Below, piece after piece: positions 36,673-47,543 of a stretch of DNA of 64,000 nucleotides. A model generated the notes under the pieces. The model saw nothing but the letters and a program-made list of their open reading frames with translations, had not been told where the DNA came from and did no database searches. The position numbers and the translations under genes were made by a program. Origin of the DNA: Litsea cubeba (lineage: Eukaryota > Streptophyta > Magnoliopsida > Laurales > Lauraceae); NCBI GenBank assembly GCA_012931725.1, contig CM022945.1, positions 156,456,601 to 156,520,600 of the forward strand, read 5' to 3'. Each line of letters opens with the position of its first letter. Within the stretch, counting starts at the first letter, position 1.

Positions 36673-37472
36673 ATTATAATAGTAGAGGATATATATATAT
36701 ATATTTCTATTAAAATGCCCACTAATTTTATCATTTTGTGATGGCCATAGGCTAGCTGAGATCTTCACTGTTAGGGTTGGTTTTGACTGTTCATTCATTG
36801 GGCAGAATTCTGGCTAGCAATTGTGTTTTAGTAATAAATAAAAGTAGTGAAAAAACAAAAAGTATAAAAAGTAAGTGGGGCCCACATCTTACATTTGATT
36901 GGCTAGGTGTGTAGTGAAAAAAAAAGTAAAAAGCACATCGTCTTTCTCTCTTTTATAAGAGTAGATAGAAATAAAAGTAGTGAAAAAAGTAAGTGAAAAA
37001 AATAAAAAATAAGTGGGGCCCACATCTTACATTTGATTGGCTAGGTGTGCAGTGAAAAAAAAGTAAAAAGCACATCATCTTTCTCTCCTTTATAAGAGTA
37101 GAAGATATAGTAGGTTAACAAGGGCCTATTTTAGAGGAGACATAAAGAGAATTTTTTTTTCTCCACAAAAAATGATTCATTGGACCTTTGTATGAAATTA
37201 GACACCATTTTCAAAATGACCCTTTATAAATTGAGTCGGATATGCCATTGCCACCTGAACTTAGGGTGGCAACTGAGTAACCGATCATCCTGAGTATCTA
37301 ATGTCTCCAAATAAATGTGGGCATGGAACCTAGTTTTGGATTCGGCAAAAATTTGGATTGGGATCTTAAACATTCAGATCTGAGAATCGGACATGTTTCA
37401 ACCTAAGGATCCAGATTCAAGATGATTATATTCACTAATTAAAAATATATAGGTTTTAAGGGCCTACCATAG
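36673..37472. other. Old flank between the MULE and element B, with Helitron-like repeats
   Basis: Begins with the MULE target duplication. Two Helitron-terminus-like units (36865-36960 and 36995-37100) share GTAAGTGGGGCCCACATCTT, GATTGGCTAGGTGTG and CTCTTTTATAAGAGTAGA with the array left of the MULE. 37110-37467 has no recognisable gene. Ends with CATAG (37468-37472), the target duplication of element B. Confidence 0.6.
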
Positions 37473-38199
37473 TGTTGACACCAAAAATGTCACTTTGCCT
37501 TTTCAAGATCCAAATAGCTACATGAAGTCGCAACCTGCCATAAATAGGCAATGCTGCTTCCAAAAATCAAATCTTGTCAGAATCAAACAAAAACTGCAAG
37601 ATTCTTCCAGACAGCCAAAAGAGGAGTACACAAGAAGTTTCGGGCCATTTCAAAATCATTTGGCCTAACTTCGCTTCTCCGACAGCTGAAAAGGAGCTCT
37701 CGGCGGCAAAGCTCTCCGGGACCATGGTTTCCAAGACAGAGCCTATGGATCATCTTAAAATGACTCCAATAGGTTCCCTGTCAAAATTCAAGTCAATCGG
37801 ACATCGGTTGACCGCACATCAAACCGCGACATCTTCATCGCGACAAAAAGCAAGTCTACAGGTGATAAGACCCCAAACGGGTTCAAAACTCAAACAAAAG
37901 CCTATGGTTGGTCTTATTTATTGCTCAGGAGGCTTCACACCAAATTTCAGGTCATTCCGACATCGTTTGACCCAGTTTCAGCTTCTGACGGAAAATCGGC
38001 AGCTCTGCGCGACAAAGTCTTCGGCTTTCTCAGGAAATTGGAAGCTTTGCAAAATAAAATGCAAGGATTCTCATCAGGTTTCCTACAAAGAAATTAGGCC
38101 AATAAATGGTCAAAATCTCAAGGAAAAGTACAGAAGAAAAAAGAATCGAAAAACAGCAAAAACGGACGCAAAACGGGACACGAAAGGGGGAAAACCCCC

Positions 38200-38275
38200 C
38201 CAGGGTCGCAGACCCCTGCGACCCTGGGCCAGGGTCGCCGGCGACCTTGGAACCTGGGGTCGCCGGGAAAGCCCC
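38200..38275 (+). other. GC-rich hairpin and palindrome in the LTR of element B
   Basis: CCAGGGTCGCAG and CTGCGACCCTGG form a perfect 12-bp stem around ACCC (38200-38227). GGTCGCC/GGCGACC follows as a 14-bp palindrome, then GGGGTCGCCGG. The 3' LTR copy starts at 58838. Confidence 0.8.
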
Positions 38276-38926
38276 GGAAACCCCGGTTTTCGCTGTTTTT
38301 TTCGCGATTCGAAGAGCCCAGCCTCTGGTACTTTCCAAAATTCATGCTTTTGAGACACCAAGTCCTCTAACATCCGTCCAAAACACGGGTCAATCATCAA
38401 GAGTATCGAAAACAATATTGATCGCCACCCGGTCAACCAAAAAAAGTGTGCTTTCTACCCGACCGATCGAGAAATCGACAGGACAGATGGCACCGACCCG
38501 CTGTTGGCAACAAACACCTGAAATTACATGATCATCTGATGTCGATCTACATGAAGATCCATCGATGATCATCAACAGAAGAATCCCAAAAGACGTGGCA
38601 CGGCCCGCGACTCTTCAGCTGCTCGGCGACCACTTAATGCGATTAATTGACTAGCTTTATTACAGTCATTAATCCATTTCTTTGGACGGCCCAATCAGAA
38701 GCAAGCATTCGGGAGTTACAAGTCAAGAGATTCATGACATTTAACCCATGAAACTCCTCCCATCATGGCGATTAAAGGCGATTAAATGCCCTCAATCTCC
38801 TCCGGCCAATCAGAAGCCAAGAAAAAGGAGTTACAAAATAAACAATTCAATTTTGTAACTCCTCCCATTATGCGGCTTAATGACAATAAAAGCCCATAAA
38901 CCCACCTAAAAGGCTACCTAAAAGCC

Positions 38927-38934
38927 TATAAATA
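38927..38934 (+). promoter_or_regulatory. TATA box in the 5' LTR of element B
   Basis: TATAAATA in GCCTATAAATAGGAGGG, about 940 bp before the LTR end. The 3' LTR copy is at 59565-59572. A second CATAAATAG near 37538 lies close to the LTR start and is less likely. Confidence 0.7.
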
Positions 38935-38957
38935 GGAGGGCTCTCCAAGAAGAAAAA

Positions 38958-39050
38958 ACATCAGAAACATCAGAGACATCAGAAACATCAGAGACATCAG
39001 AAACATCAGAGAGATCAGAAACATCAGAGACATCAGAAACATCAGAGAAA
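38958..39050 (+). repeat. CATCAGA(A/G)A microsatellite just after the TATA box
   Basis: About twelve units of ACATCAGA(A/G), lying in what should be the transcribed leader. Fewer units are present in the 3' LTR (59586-59675). Confidence 0.85.
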
Positions 39051-39507
39051 AAAGCATAAGCACACAGACAGAAATCCAGAGAAAGGAAAAAGAGAGGAAA
39101 CTCTGCGGAAGTTCTACACCGGCCACCGCAACAAGGTGACAAAAGTCCCTTGGGGGGTACCCCCCCCCAAGGTCCTTGCCTTCTCCTCCTGCCTCCAATG
39201 GTTTAGATGTGGCTTTTCAACCCGTCTACTCGGCTTTTTATTGGATATAGGACCTCCTTTTGGTCTTTGTCTTCTAAAAACCTGAGGTTATAGCCAAGCC
39301 AAGCGAATCAATAGCATCCTCTGTTCTCATCTGCATGGATGATGGCGAAGCCCACATATCGCTTGCGACCGTCAATCTAAACGGGTCCCGCACAATCTCC
39401 TGAGAAGTTAGATCCTCCTTTTCTTGCTTTTCATTGTAGTTTGTATTTTTTTTCAAAAGAGACAAAAATCACAATTCTTGTCTTTCATTGTTGATAAGGA
39501 TTGTAAA

Positions 39508-39590
39508 TCGGCTATAAACGCCAAAATCGGCTATAAAACGCCAAAAAATCGGCTATAAACGCCAAAATCGGCTATAAATGCCAAAAAAAT
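39508..39590 (+). repeat. CGGCTATAAACGCCAAAAT array in the 5' LTR
   Basis: Four units of (A)ATCGGCTATAAACGCCAAA; copies are at 60130-60212 in the 3' LTR. The same core, GGCTAT(A/C)AATGCCA, recurs at 51566-51860 downstream of pol. Confidence 0.85.
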
Positions 39591-39866
39591 CGCCTTTCAC
39601 GGCAAATCAAGAAAATGTCTCTTTTCTTAAATATATGTGCAATGGAAAACTTGAAAGAAGTTGATTTCCTTTTTACTTGCGAAGGTTGATCTCCGGATCA
39701 CCACTTGCAATTCCAAGTAAAAATAGAAAATCTGGCACACCCACAAAAAAAGAAATGTTGATGCACGCCCCTTGCCCCCCGGTTACGAAAGGGTCGGAAC
39801 CAAACGGACTCCCACGTCCGCCGACCTCGGTAGGAACCCGAGCATTCGGGGCGCGGTCCATCAAGC

Positions 39867-39884
39867 TGGCTCCACCCGGTGGGA
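39867..39884 (+). other. Candidate primer binding site of element B
   Basis: TGGCTCCACCCGGTGGGA lies three bases after the LTR end. It starts TGG, as a complement of a tRNA CCA end must, but I could not match it confidently to a tRNA from memory; it is not the initiator-Met site. Confidence 0.35.
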
Positions 39885-40014
39885 CCCGTTTATTTGAGAA
39901 CACGATGCTAGAAATGAAATATTTGCATATCATATATTTTGCTCTATGCTTATATTTCTTTTCTCGATTCTTTGGCTACTTTATAATTGGTGGCCTATGT
40001 TGAATTCCGCATCT

Positions 40015-40740
40015 AAAAAAATGAGATGAGATTTTGTTTGGAAATTTCCAATTCTTTGAATTTATTTCCACTCTTTCTCTTTTCAAAAAAAAAAATTTTT
40101 AAAACAAAAAAAAATCAAAATTTTCAGTTTGGATTCAAAATTGAGAAACTTTGATCCTCTCCCTTCTGGGCACTGGCGCTCACGGAAATCGTTGAGACCG
40201 TGTTCGGATCGGGGATTGGGCCATTGTTTCTCTTCGATGAGTTCATTAAAGATCTAAAAAAAAAATGAGATGAGATTTTTGTTTGGAAATTTCCAATTCT
40301 TTGAATTTATTTCCACTCTTTCTCTTTTCAAAAAAAAAAAAAAAAACACAAAAAAAAAAATCAAAATTTTCAGTTTGGATTCAAAATTGAGAAACTTTGA
40401 TCCTCTCCCTTCTGGGCACTGGCGCTCACGGAAATCGTTGAGACCGTGTTCGGATCGGGGATTGGGCCATTGTTTCTCTTCGATGAGTTCATTAAAGATC
40501 TAAAAAAAAAAAAATGAGATGAGATTTTTGTTTGGAAATTTCCAATTCTTTGAATTTATTTCCACTCTTTCTCTTTTAAAAAAAAAAACACAAAAAAAAA
40601 AAATCAAAATTTTCAGTTTGGATTCAAAATTGAGAAACTTTGATCCTCTCCCTTCTGGGCACTGGCGCTCACGGAAATCGTTGAGACCGTGTTCGGATCG
40701 GGGATTGGGCCATTGTTTCTCTTCGATGAGTTCATTAAAA
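40015..40740 (+). repeat. Three ~246-bp tandem repeats in the leader of element B
   Basis: Units start with ATGAGATGAGATTTT at 40021, 40266 and 40514. Each contains TTTGGAAATTTCCAATTCTT, a variable A-run, CTTCTGGGCACTGGCGCTCA, and a shared tail ending GATGAGTTCATTAAA. Units are nearly identical outside A-runs. Diverged partial copies (GAGCACTGGCGCTC.CGGAA) lie at 41220-41262 and 41380-41425. Confidence 0.9.
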
Positions 40741-41857
40741 TAAAAAAAAAATATATATATATATATAAAAACAAAAAAAAAGACATAGACCACTAAGGTT
40801 AAACCAACTGTGTTCTTTGATCATGGTTGATTCAAAGAAAAGCCTTGTCCAGAGTGTGGAGACAGCTTGACTGTTCTAGGCAAGGGTCCTCCAAACGGGT
40901 TCATTAAGTAATCCTACCCTTACCTGGGGGCAATTCTATCAATCAAGATTTCATAAGACCGGGTTAGGAGGCCTATGTGTACTCTCTCGTCTTTTAAATA
41001 AATAAAAAAAATAATAAATTTTTTTTTAAAAAAATAAAAATTTTAAAATAAAAAATAAAAAATAAAAATTTTTTTCAAAAAAAAAAATCTCTTAAAATAA
41101 AAAAAATATAATAAAAAATAAAATTTTTAAAAAAAAAAAAAAAAAATCTTCAAAATCTTCAAAAAAAAGAACTTCCGTCATTTGGGTTTAGATTGGAGAA
41201 ATCTTGGTCTTCTCCTTTCTGAGCACTGGCGCTCACGGAAATCGTTGAGACCGTGTTCAGATTGGAATGCCTTTTGCTCTCTTTGATGAACCCGATATTG
41301 ACTTTTCAAAAAAAAAAAAAAAAAAAAAACTCGTCATCTTTAGATTCAGATCCGAGAAATTATGGTTCATTTCTTTCTGAGCACTGGCGCTCGCGGAAAT
41401 CGCTGAGCCCGTGTTCAGATCGGAATACCATCTGCTCTCTTTGATGAATCCAATCTTGACCTTTTAAAACAGAGAATCTCATCTCATGGATGCGGTCTCA
41501 AAACATTTGTGTCTAGCGGTACTAGTACGCCCTTTCAGGGTCTACTGTATTGCGACCAGCACATCTGTAACTCCAACTTTATATTCTTCTTACCTCGAGC
41601 AAGCTCTGCTTCTCGATAAGTCGAATTTAAGTTCACAATTGCTTCTAGCAGTCACTGGAATGCCCATTCCGGGCTTACCAGACCTGCGATCAGAACAATT
41701 GTACCTTCTATGGCATTTTGCCTTCCTCATATTGCTTGGGTCATCTACCTCGAGCAATTTGAAAAGACGAAATCATAGAACTTCCCATTTATGATCATTA
41801 TATTCTTGTGATTACTAATGGATGTGGTCTTGTTTCAGAAATTTTCGAAAACTAACA
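40741..41857 (+). other. Leader of element B upstream of gag
   Basis: Contains very A/T-rich low-complexity DNA (40985-41170), two diverged repeat units, then non-coding sequence to the gag ATG. TTGTTTCAG at 41829-41837, just before the ATG, looks like a splice acceptor and could end a leader intron; no donor was assigned. Confidence 0.5.
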
Positions 41858-44800
41858 ATGGCAACTTCACTAACCATTACTTTCGACGAAAACAAGCACC
41901 AACTCATGCTTCAACAGAAGCAAACCACGCGCACCTACAAGCGCCCCATCAGCTGCCGAAGTGTCAACTCCCTCGACAACTCTCTGAACTCCGGGTCGAC
42001 CTCGACTCCCCGGACTATCGTCTTTGGGACGCTGGGACCATTCCCACTTCCTGAGGAACAAACTGCTCCCTCCAAGAAGCAGAAACTCGCCTCTCAACGT
42101 GTCACTACCGTGACACCAAAGGCGAGCACCAGAAGGCCTGAAGCCCGTGGCAGCTCCACGAAGCCTCAACCTGCAAACAACCAGGTCTATCCCAAGACTT
42201 GGTCCCCAAGACCTTCACCAAAACAGAGAAGGTCCCAACATCCACTAAGCCAGCATTCCTGGCCCCACTCAAGGAGAACCAGTTCTATCCTCTTGCCTAC
42301 ATGAAAGAGGAGAGACCCATCTCCAACTCGACTTCCAAGTCATCCCAGCATGAGCCGGCTTGTTCCTACAAGCCCCAAATCAAGTCATGCATCACAAGGC
42401 CTCTACAAGCACCTGCTAAGGCCTACAAACCTGCAGTTCGACCCTTCATCTCTACAGGGGCCGAACTTCAAAAATTCAAAGCTTCGCTGCAACTGGCGAA
42501 GGATAGGGTTCGCATCCTGTCCTTGCCCAGCTACAAAGAAGACAGGCTCGGCTGCTGCGCCCGAGGGAGCACATCCTTCATTGTCAAAGCCCAGTCAGAG
42601 CTGACCGAAGCTCAAATTGCTCGTCGTATACGCCGCCGCGCGTCGTACCGACAAAGAGACTAGAGAAGCAAAGGACCCAGCCTCCCACACTTCAAGTCTC
42701 TCCCAAATGGGTCGAAAAAGAAAGACCCAACCAAGTTGCTGCCGTCCATATGGTTGGAAAAAACCAGAAGGCGCCAAAAATCAGCAACAAAAATCCATGT
42801 CCGACGTCCGATGACCCGCAGCGTCTCCAGGACAAGAAGACATTCAGAAGAATCCCCTGCTCCTTCAAGCAAAGGACAGCAGAGTGATCCTTCCTCAAGC
42901 TCCTCTTCAAAAGAATGAGCCCCAGCTCAGTCACCAGGACAGTTTCTTCGTTCGAATCACGAAGGATGAATGTCTTGGCTACAAATTCTGAGCCACCACC
43001 CCCGCAATCCACCTCCAGAAGATGCGATCACCCGCATCCAGCAGTTGGAACAGGGCCAGCAGAGGATTGAAACTCTGATGGCAAACCTTCTCCTCGCCTT
43101 CCAAAATGAGGCGAACAATGAACCTCCTCCGAATCATCAAGACGACGAGGTAAATAGAGAAGAAAATGAGTCACGCGCCCTAACCAAAAAGGACGTAGAC
43201 GGTATCCTCGCCAAAGCAAAAGAAGAGGATATACTCAAGGAGCATGGGATCAAGCCACCATATCCCTTATGGATGGACTCGGTCCCGTTCCCCACCAAAT
43301 TCAAGCATCCTACTCTCCAAACATATACGGGGAAAGGATTAGCCAGACAGCACGTCATCCACTTCAAGATCCTGACGGGAGCTATTGCGGATCAAGATGC
43401 ACTCAAGATTCGCCTCTTTGCAAGTACCCTAAAAGGTACGGCCTTCGATTGGTACTCCACTCTGCCGGAGGACTCAATCCAAAACTAGGCCATGCTAGAG
43501 ACACGCTTCCTGACTCACTTCAAAGGTGAAGATCATCCTGCTACTATGGCTCAGCTGTGCAGCCTAAAACAGGGGGAGAATGAATCAACATATGACTTCA
43601 TTCACAAGTGGAAAGCAATGGCATACAAATGCTCTGATGTATTGCCACAAGCATCGCTAGTCGACATCTGCCGAAACAACATGAGAGCCAGAATCCGCTC
43701 CATGATCATCAGCAACAAATCAAAAAACCTGGGAGAACTCCTAGAAGCTTCCATGGAAGCTGAAACGATGATTAAAGACCTCAACAGTCAGAAATCATCA
43801 AGAAAAGAGCCAACCGCCGTTGCAACCTCTAAACCAAAGAAAAAAGAGGTCCTCAATGTGCAGACCAAGTCAGCTCCTCAGCCACCAAAGAAAGCTGAAA
43901 ACAAAGCTGTTGGTAAGAAACCTGAACTCTCTGATGCCTTCAAAGAACGAGTAGAGAAGAAATACCTGTTTGATGAAGATGTTGATGAAATCTTCGGGGC
44001 TCTTGTGGCAAACGGCAAGCTCACCTTGCCTGAACCAAAAAGACCGGGTGATGTTGGCAAAACCAACGATCCTCGGTACTGTCCATATCACCAGATGATC
44101 TCGCATCCTCTCAATCAATGCTTCGTTGTGAGAGAGAAAATAAATGAGATGTGGAAAAACGGAGTCATCACCTTTGACAAAAACTATGGGTCTGCCTCCG
44201 TCAACATGGTGACATGTGGACAAACATCAAGATCACCGAAGAAGAAGATCACTACTTCCTTCAAGGTGATAAACTCAATCGAAGCGTCCGAGGAACTGGT
44301 TCCTTACCCGACACCAGACGGACAATCGATATGGGTACATCCCGATCTCCTGGAAGATGAAAATTGGGAGGTCGTGAAAATAAAGCCTACAGCTCAACAG
44401 CGAAGGCAGGCTAGGAAACATCTCCTCAAGCTCAAACGGCAAGAGAAGACCCAGCCAAAACTAGAGGTCAAAGAAAAGGCAGAGGCTTCCTCTACCGCTT
44501 CACTGGAGGTAACAAAAACATCCCTTCCAGAGACTTCAAAGGGGGTAAGGAAATTCACTCTCAGTGATTTCATGCCACCTCAATTCAAAGAAGCCATGCA
44601 GGAGACATCATACTCTTACAATTCGGTAGTTGGATTCTCCATTGATGGATACGAGTCCAGCGACACCGATGATGGATTCGAATCCAACTACACAGATGAG
44701 TGGGAGGAATCCCTTGAAACAGGAGAATATCTCTCCGATGAAGAATGGGTTCCTGAGTCTCATCTTATGCCAGTAATCTGGTATAACCCCCTACAGCCAC

Positions 44801-45036
44801 AAGGATCCTGGTCTGATGATGAAGAAGACCAAGAAGCTGTACAAGAAAATGCTGCTGAACCAGCACCTCTCATCACTCCAGTGGAAATCAACAATGTTGA
44901 GCCACAAAGAGATGATGAAGAAGAAGATCCGGCTCCCATACCTGATCTTGAAGAATATGCAAGGATCTTGCAGCGACTCGCTCTAGAACAAGAGCAAGAA
45001 CGCGGTCAACGAGCCTCCTCGCAATCCAGAGCCTGA
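41858..45036 (+). pseudogene. Gag of element B
   Basis: The likely start is ATG 41858 (MATSLTITFDENKHQ). A one-base shift near 42195 moves to the frame with YPLAYMKEERPIS and KFKASLQLAKDRV. TAG 42661, TGA 42916, TGA 42967 and TAG 43486 interrupt it. The capsid-like retrotransposon gag domain runs from PYPLWMDSVPFPTKF through LKGTAFDWYSTLPEDSIQN (stop here) to FLTHFKG and ESTYDFIHKWKAMAYKC. A CPYHQMISHPLNQC zinc-binding motif lies near 44082-44123. A disordered acidic tail follows, and the frame shifts by one near 45000 into the protease frame. Gag would package the RNA; this copy cannot do so unaided. Confidence 0.85.
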
Positions 45037-46948
45037 AGTCCCTGAAGACCACCAGGTACATCCTCCCTTAACTCCTAAAAATGGAGAAAATTGCTGGATA
45101 GACGATCCTCTCACATCCGAGGATGAGTCTGACTCCGATCAGGCAACGTCTCCCGTCAGAGCTTCCTGTAATGTGATAATTCGGGATTATAGCTCTTCCG
45201 AAGCATCGTTTGATGAGAGCACTTACACTCCGGCGACGCCTAGCAATATATCTTCTGGAGCCACCTCGTCTCACGTGACTTTCACTGAGATGACACCCTC
45301 TCAGGTTTCTTCTCCTGAGACTGTGACTTCAAAGTTCACACCCTTCCTGACTGAAGAATTCCCAGCCATTGATGCTTGGGACGATGAATTAGTCAACGAA
45401 GAAGAAAGATTGCTGGATGCTGTTCAGGACTTGTTCCCGGAAAATGCTCCATGCAACACAATCACTGAGGATGGTAACTCTGCTGCTGATGCATCCTCAG
45501 CAAATGAAAAACGACAGCCTCTTGATCCTGAAGACAATCTTCCAAACGAAGACCCTTCTCAAGAAGCTCTCGAAGTTGGTAGAGGCACCCGCTCTGGCCG
45601 GGACTACCACAAAAATTACAACCAATCTTCCTTTACATATGTAAATCCTTCGGGAAAAGATGTTGTAAGCGCCCCTAGTGGCAACAATGATGAACATGCA
45701 GGCCCTAAGGAGGCTTTCAAGTATGACTTGATTGAACACTTCAAGCACATATCTGCACGTCTGCACATCCTAGATTTGTTGCGAATGTCTCCGCACACTC
45801 GTGATAATCTCATTTCGGAATTACAAAAGCTGAATGAGGATGTCGACAAACATGCCCCGCAAGTCCTCCAAATTGAAATGGATTACCGGGTCAAAAACTC
45901 AGAAGCCTCCTCAAAGGGAGAAAAGAAGAAAACTGAGGGATCATGCATTGAATGCCTCTCGGTTAAAAAAGCAGCCAGTGCAACCATCGCCTTCACAAAG
46001 GATGACCTCCTACTTGGCGAAACCAGGCATAACCGACCCCTGTACTTCACAGGGTATATCAAGGAAATGCCTATGCATAGAGTTCAGATCGACCCAGGTT
46101 CTGCACTCAACCTCATCTCCACATCGGCTCTTGAAGAGTTGGGTATCCCACCCAGCAAACTGAGCCACACATCTGTATCTATCTTTGGATACGATGGGAG
46201 TACTCAAAGGCCTATCGGCAAAATCAGGTTCAAATTGCAGATAGGTGATCTTATCTCTGAGGTCACAGTGTATGCAATAAAGACCCCTTCATGCTACAAC
46301 ATCCTTCTCGGACGCCCTTGGATCCATGAGAATGGTGTTGTCCCTTCAACTCTACATCAATGCATCAAGTTTGTTGGCGACGACGGCATGATACATCGAG
46401 TCTTTGCGGACAGAAAACCCTTCAAAGGTAAAGAGATCCACTTCGCAGACTCACAGATGTATGAAGGTGAAAAAGAAGAAGAGGAAAAGCATACAACATT
46501 CTTTGCCGAAAATCTCCAGAAAGATAAAGGCAAAGCTCCTCAACAATCACCGGAAGAAAACAAACCATCCGGTAAATCTAAGGAGAGCATGCAAACTCCC
46601 TTCATCATCTCCCTCAAATCTTCAAAGCCTTTGGTCATCACAACTAAAGTGAAGAAGGCAAAACAAAAGCCTGGGGGCAAATTTGTTGTCTCTTTCGTGT
46701 CTATCATGCAAGACACGGACTCGGATTCAGAGCCAGAAGACGACACATCGTCAAGCCAAGCTGACACTCAGCAAGTTCAGCCTGCTCTTACTCCAATGGA
46801 GACAACTTCTGACATAGAAGATCCTACGTCAGCTTCCTTTGTTGTTCCAGCAACTTCAGCAAAGGAAAAACCGATCTTCTTCCATAGATCGGATGCTTCT
46901 TCATCAAACTCCATGCTTGAACCTTTCCAAAATAAAGGTATGCCTTAA
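45005..46948 (+). CDS. Protease segment of element B
   Basis: This frame is open from before 45035 through 46945. It begins with a long acidic, Ser/Thr-rich linker and continues into an aspartic protease. The protease has HRVQIDPGSALNLISTSALE (active site DPG, near 46090) and a C-terminal flap region SCYNILLGRPWIHENGVVPS (about 46290-46350). The DPG variant of DSG/DTG is common in plant gypsy elements. After it comes a Lys-rich and acidic linker that ends in the first copy of a 121-bp direct repeat and a TAA at 46946. Confidence 0.8.
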   Translation, partial: VNEPPRNPEPEVPEDHQVHPPLTPKNGENCWIDDPLTSEDESDSDQATSPVRASCNVIIRDYSSSEASFDESTYTPATPSNISSGATSSHVTFTEMTPSQVSSPETVTSKFTPFLTEEFPAIDAWDDELVNEEERLLDAVQDLFPENAPCNTITEDGNSAADASSANEKRQPLDPEDNLPNEDPSQEALEVGRGTRSGRDYHKNYNQSSFTYVNPSGKDVVSAPSGNNDEHAGPKEAFKYDLIEHFKHISARLHILDLLRMSPHTRDNLISELQKLNEDVDKHAPQVLQIEMDYRVKNSEASSKGEKKKTEGSCIECLSVKKAASATIAFTKDDLLLGETRHNRPLYFTGYIKEMPMHRVQIDPGSALNLISTSALEELGIPPSKLSHTSVSIFGYDGSTQRPIGKIRFKLQIGDLISEVTVYAIKTPSCYNILLGRPWIHENGVVPSTLHQCIKFVGDDGMIHRVFADRKPFKGKEIHFADSQMYEGEKEEEEKHTTFFAENLQKDKGKAPQQSPEENKPSGKSKESMQTPFIISLKSSKPLVITTKVKKAKQKPGGKFVVSFVSIMQDTDSDSEPEDDTSSSQADTQQVQPALTPMETTSDIEDPTSASFVVPATSAKEKPIFFHRSDASSSNSMLEPFQNKGMP

Positions 46949-47543
46949 CTATCCTTATACAGTTATGTGGCACAAGCTATTATGAAGAAAATGGGCTATG
47001 ACGCTCAAAAACCCAGTCGGTTTGGGAGAAGGACGCGGTATTCTCACGCCATTGGGGCCCGTCTTGACCAAAAGCCAGCTGGAAGATTGGAGACTCTACG
47101 GCTATGTAGAAAAGTCTTCACACGGGTTAGGGTATGATCCTGACACTCCCTTGAGACAGTTGACACAAAGGCTTAAAAGTCAATATACTGACCAAGCCTC
47201 AACATCTCAAATCCATGAAGACATCGATCTCCCTGGATATCTCTTTGATGAGTCACCTGACAAAGATCCAGGAAGCTCATCCAATTGGCACGATTTCTCC
47301 GAAAATGAAGAGGAGTTGTCCGATGGCACAGACGTGTGGACTTCTGACCCAGAAGAACCCTCATCTCCAAAAGAAGTAGCCTACTTCGACTCGGTTTCAA
47401 CAGGCGATTGGGATCATCTAATAAGATCCTACGTCAGCTTCCTTCGTTGTTCCAGCAACTTCAGCAAAGGAAAAGCCGATCTTCTTCCATAGATCGGATG
47501 CTTCTTCAGCAAACTCCATGCTTGAACCTTTCCAAAATAAAGG
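46818..47543 (+). repeat. 121-bp direct repeat pair in pol
   Basis: Copies at 46818-46938 and 47423-47543, from AAGATCCTACGTCAGCTTCC to CCAAAATAAAGG. Both encode the same residues (DPTSASFVVPATSA...) but in different frames. Confidence 0.95.
46938..47542 (+). other. 605-bp G-patch cassette between direct repeats, possible intron
   Basis: A 121-bp repeat (46818-46938 and 47423-47543, three or four differences) flanks it. The left boundary reads AATAAAG/GTATGC, a good splice donor; the right boundary reads AATAAAG/GC. Removing 46938-47542 joins the protease frame to the RT frame without a stop. The cassette encodes a G-patch-like stretch (YVAQAIMKKMGYDAQKPS, then after one frameshift GLGEGRGILTPLG), normally found just before RT in Tat elements. 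Recombination between the repeats would give the same product as splicing. Confidence 0.6.

Larger units (their letters stand above)
37473..39863 (+). repeat. 5' LTR of element B
   Basis: TGTTGACACCAAAAATGTCA...GCGCGGTCCATCA, 2,391 bp. It holds a GC-rich hairpin block (38200-38275), a TATA box (38927-38934), a CATCAGA microsatellite (38958-39050) and a CGGCTATAAACGCC array (39508-39590). Both termini match the 3' LTR. Confidence 0.95.

Noticed and set aside
38918..39198. Minus-strand frames with repeated SDVSDVSDV or MFLMSL
   Set aside because: Translations of the CATCAGA microsatellite in the LTR.
43028..43367. Minus-strand frames across gag of element B
   Set aside because: Shadows of the recognised gag domain on the plus strand.
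45000..45036. Programmed frameshift between gag and protease
   Set aside because: No slippery heptamer or pseudoknot seen; nearby lesions make an ordinary indel more likely.
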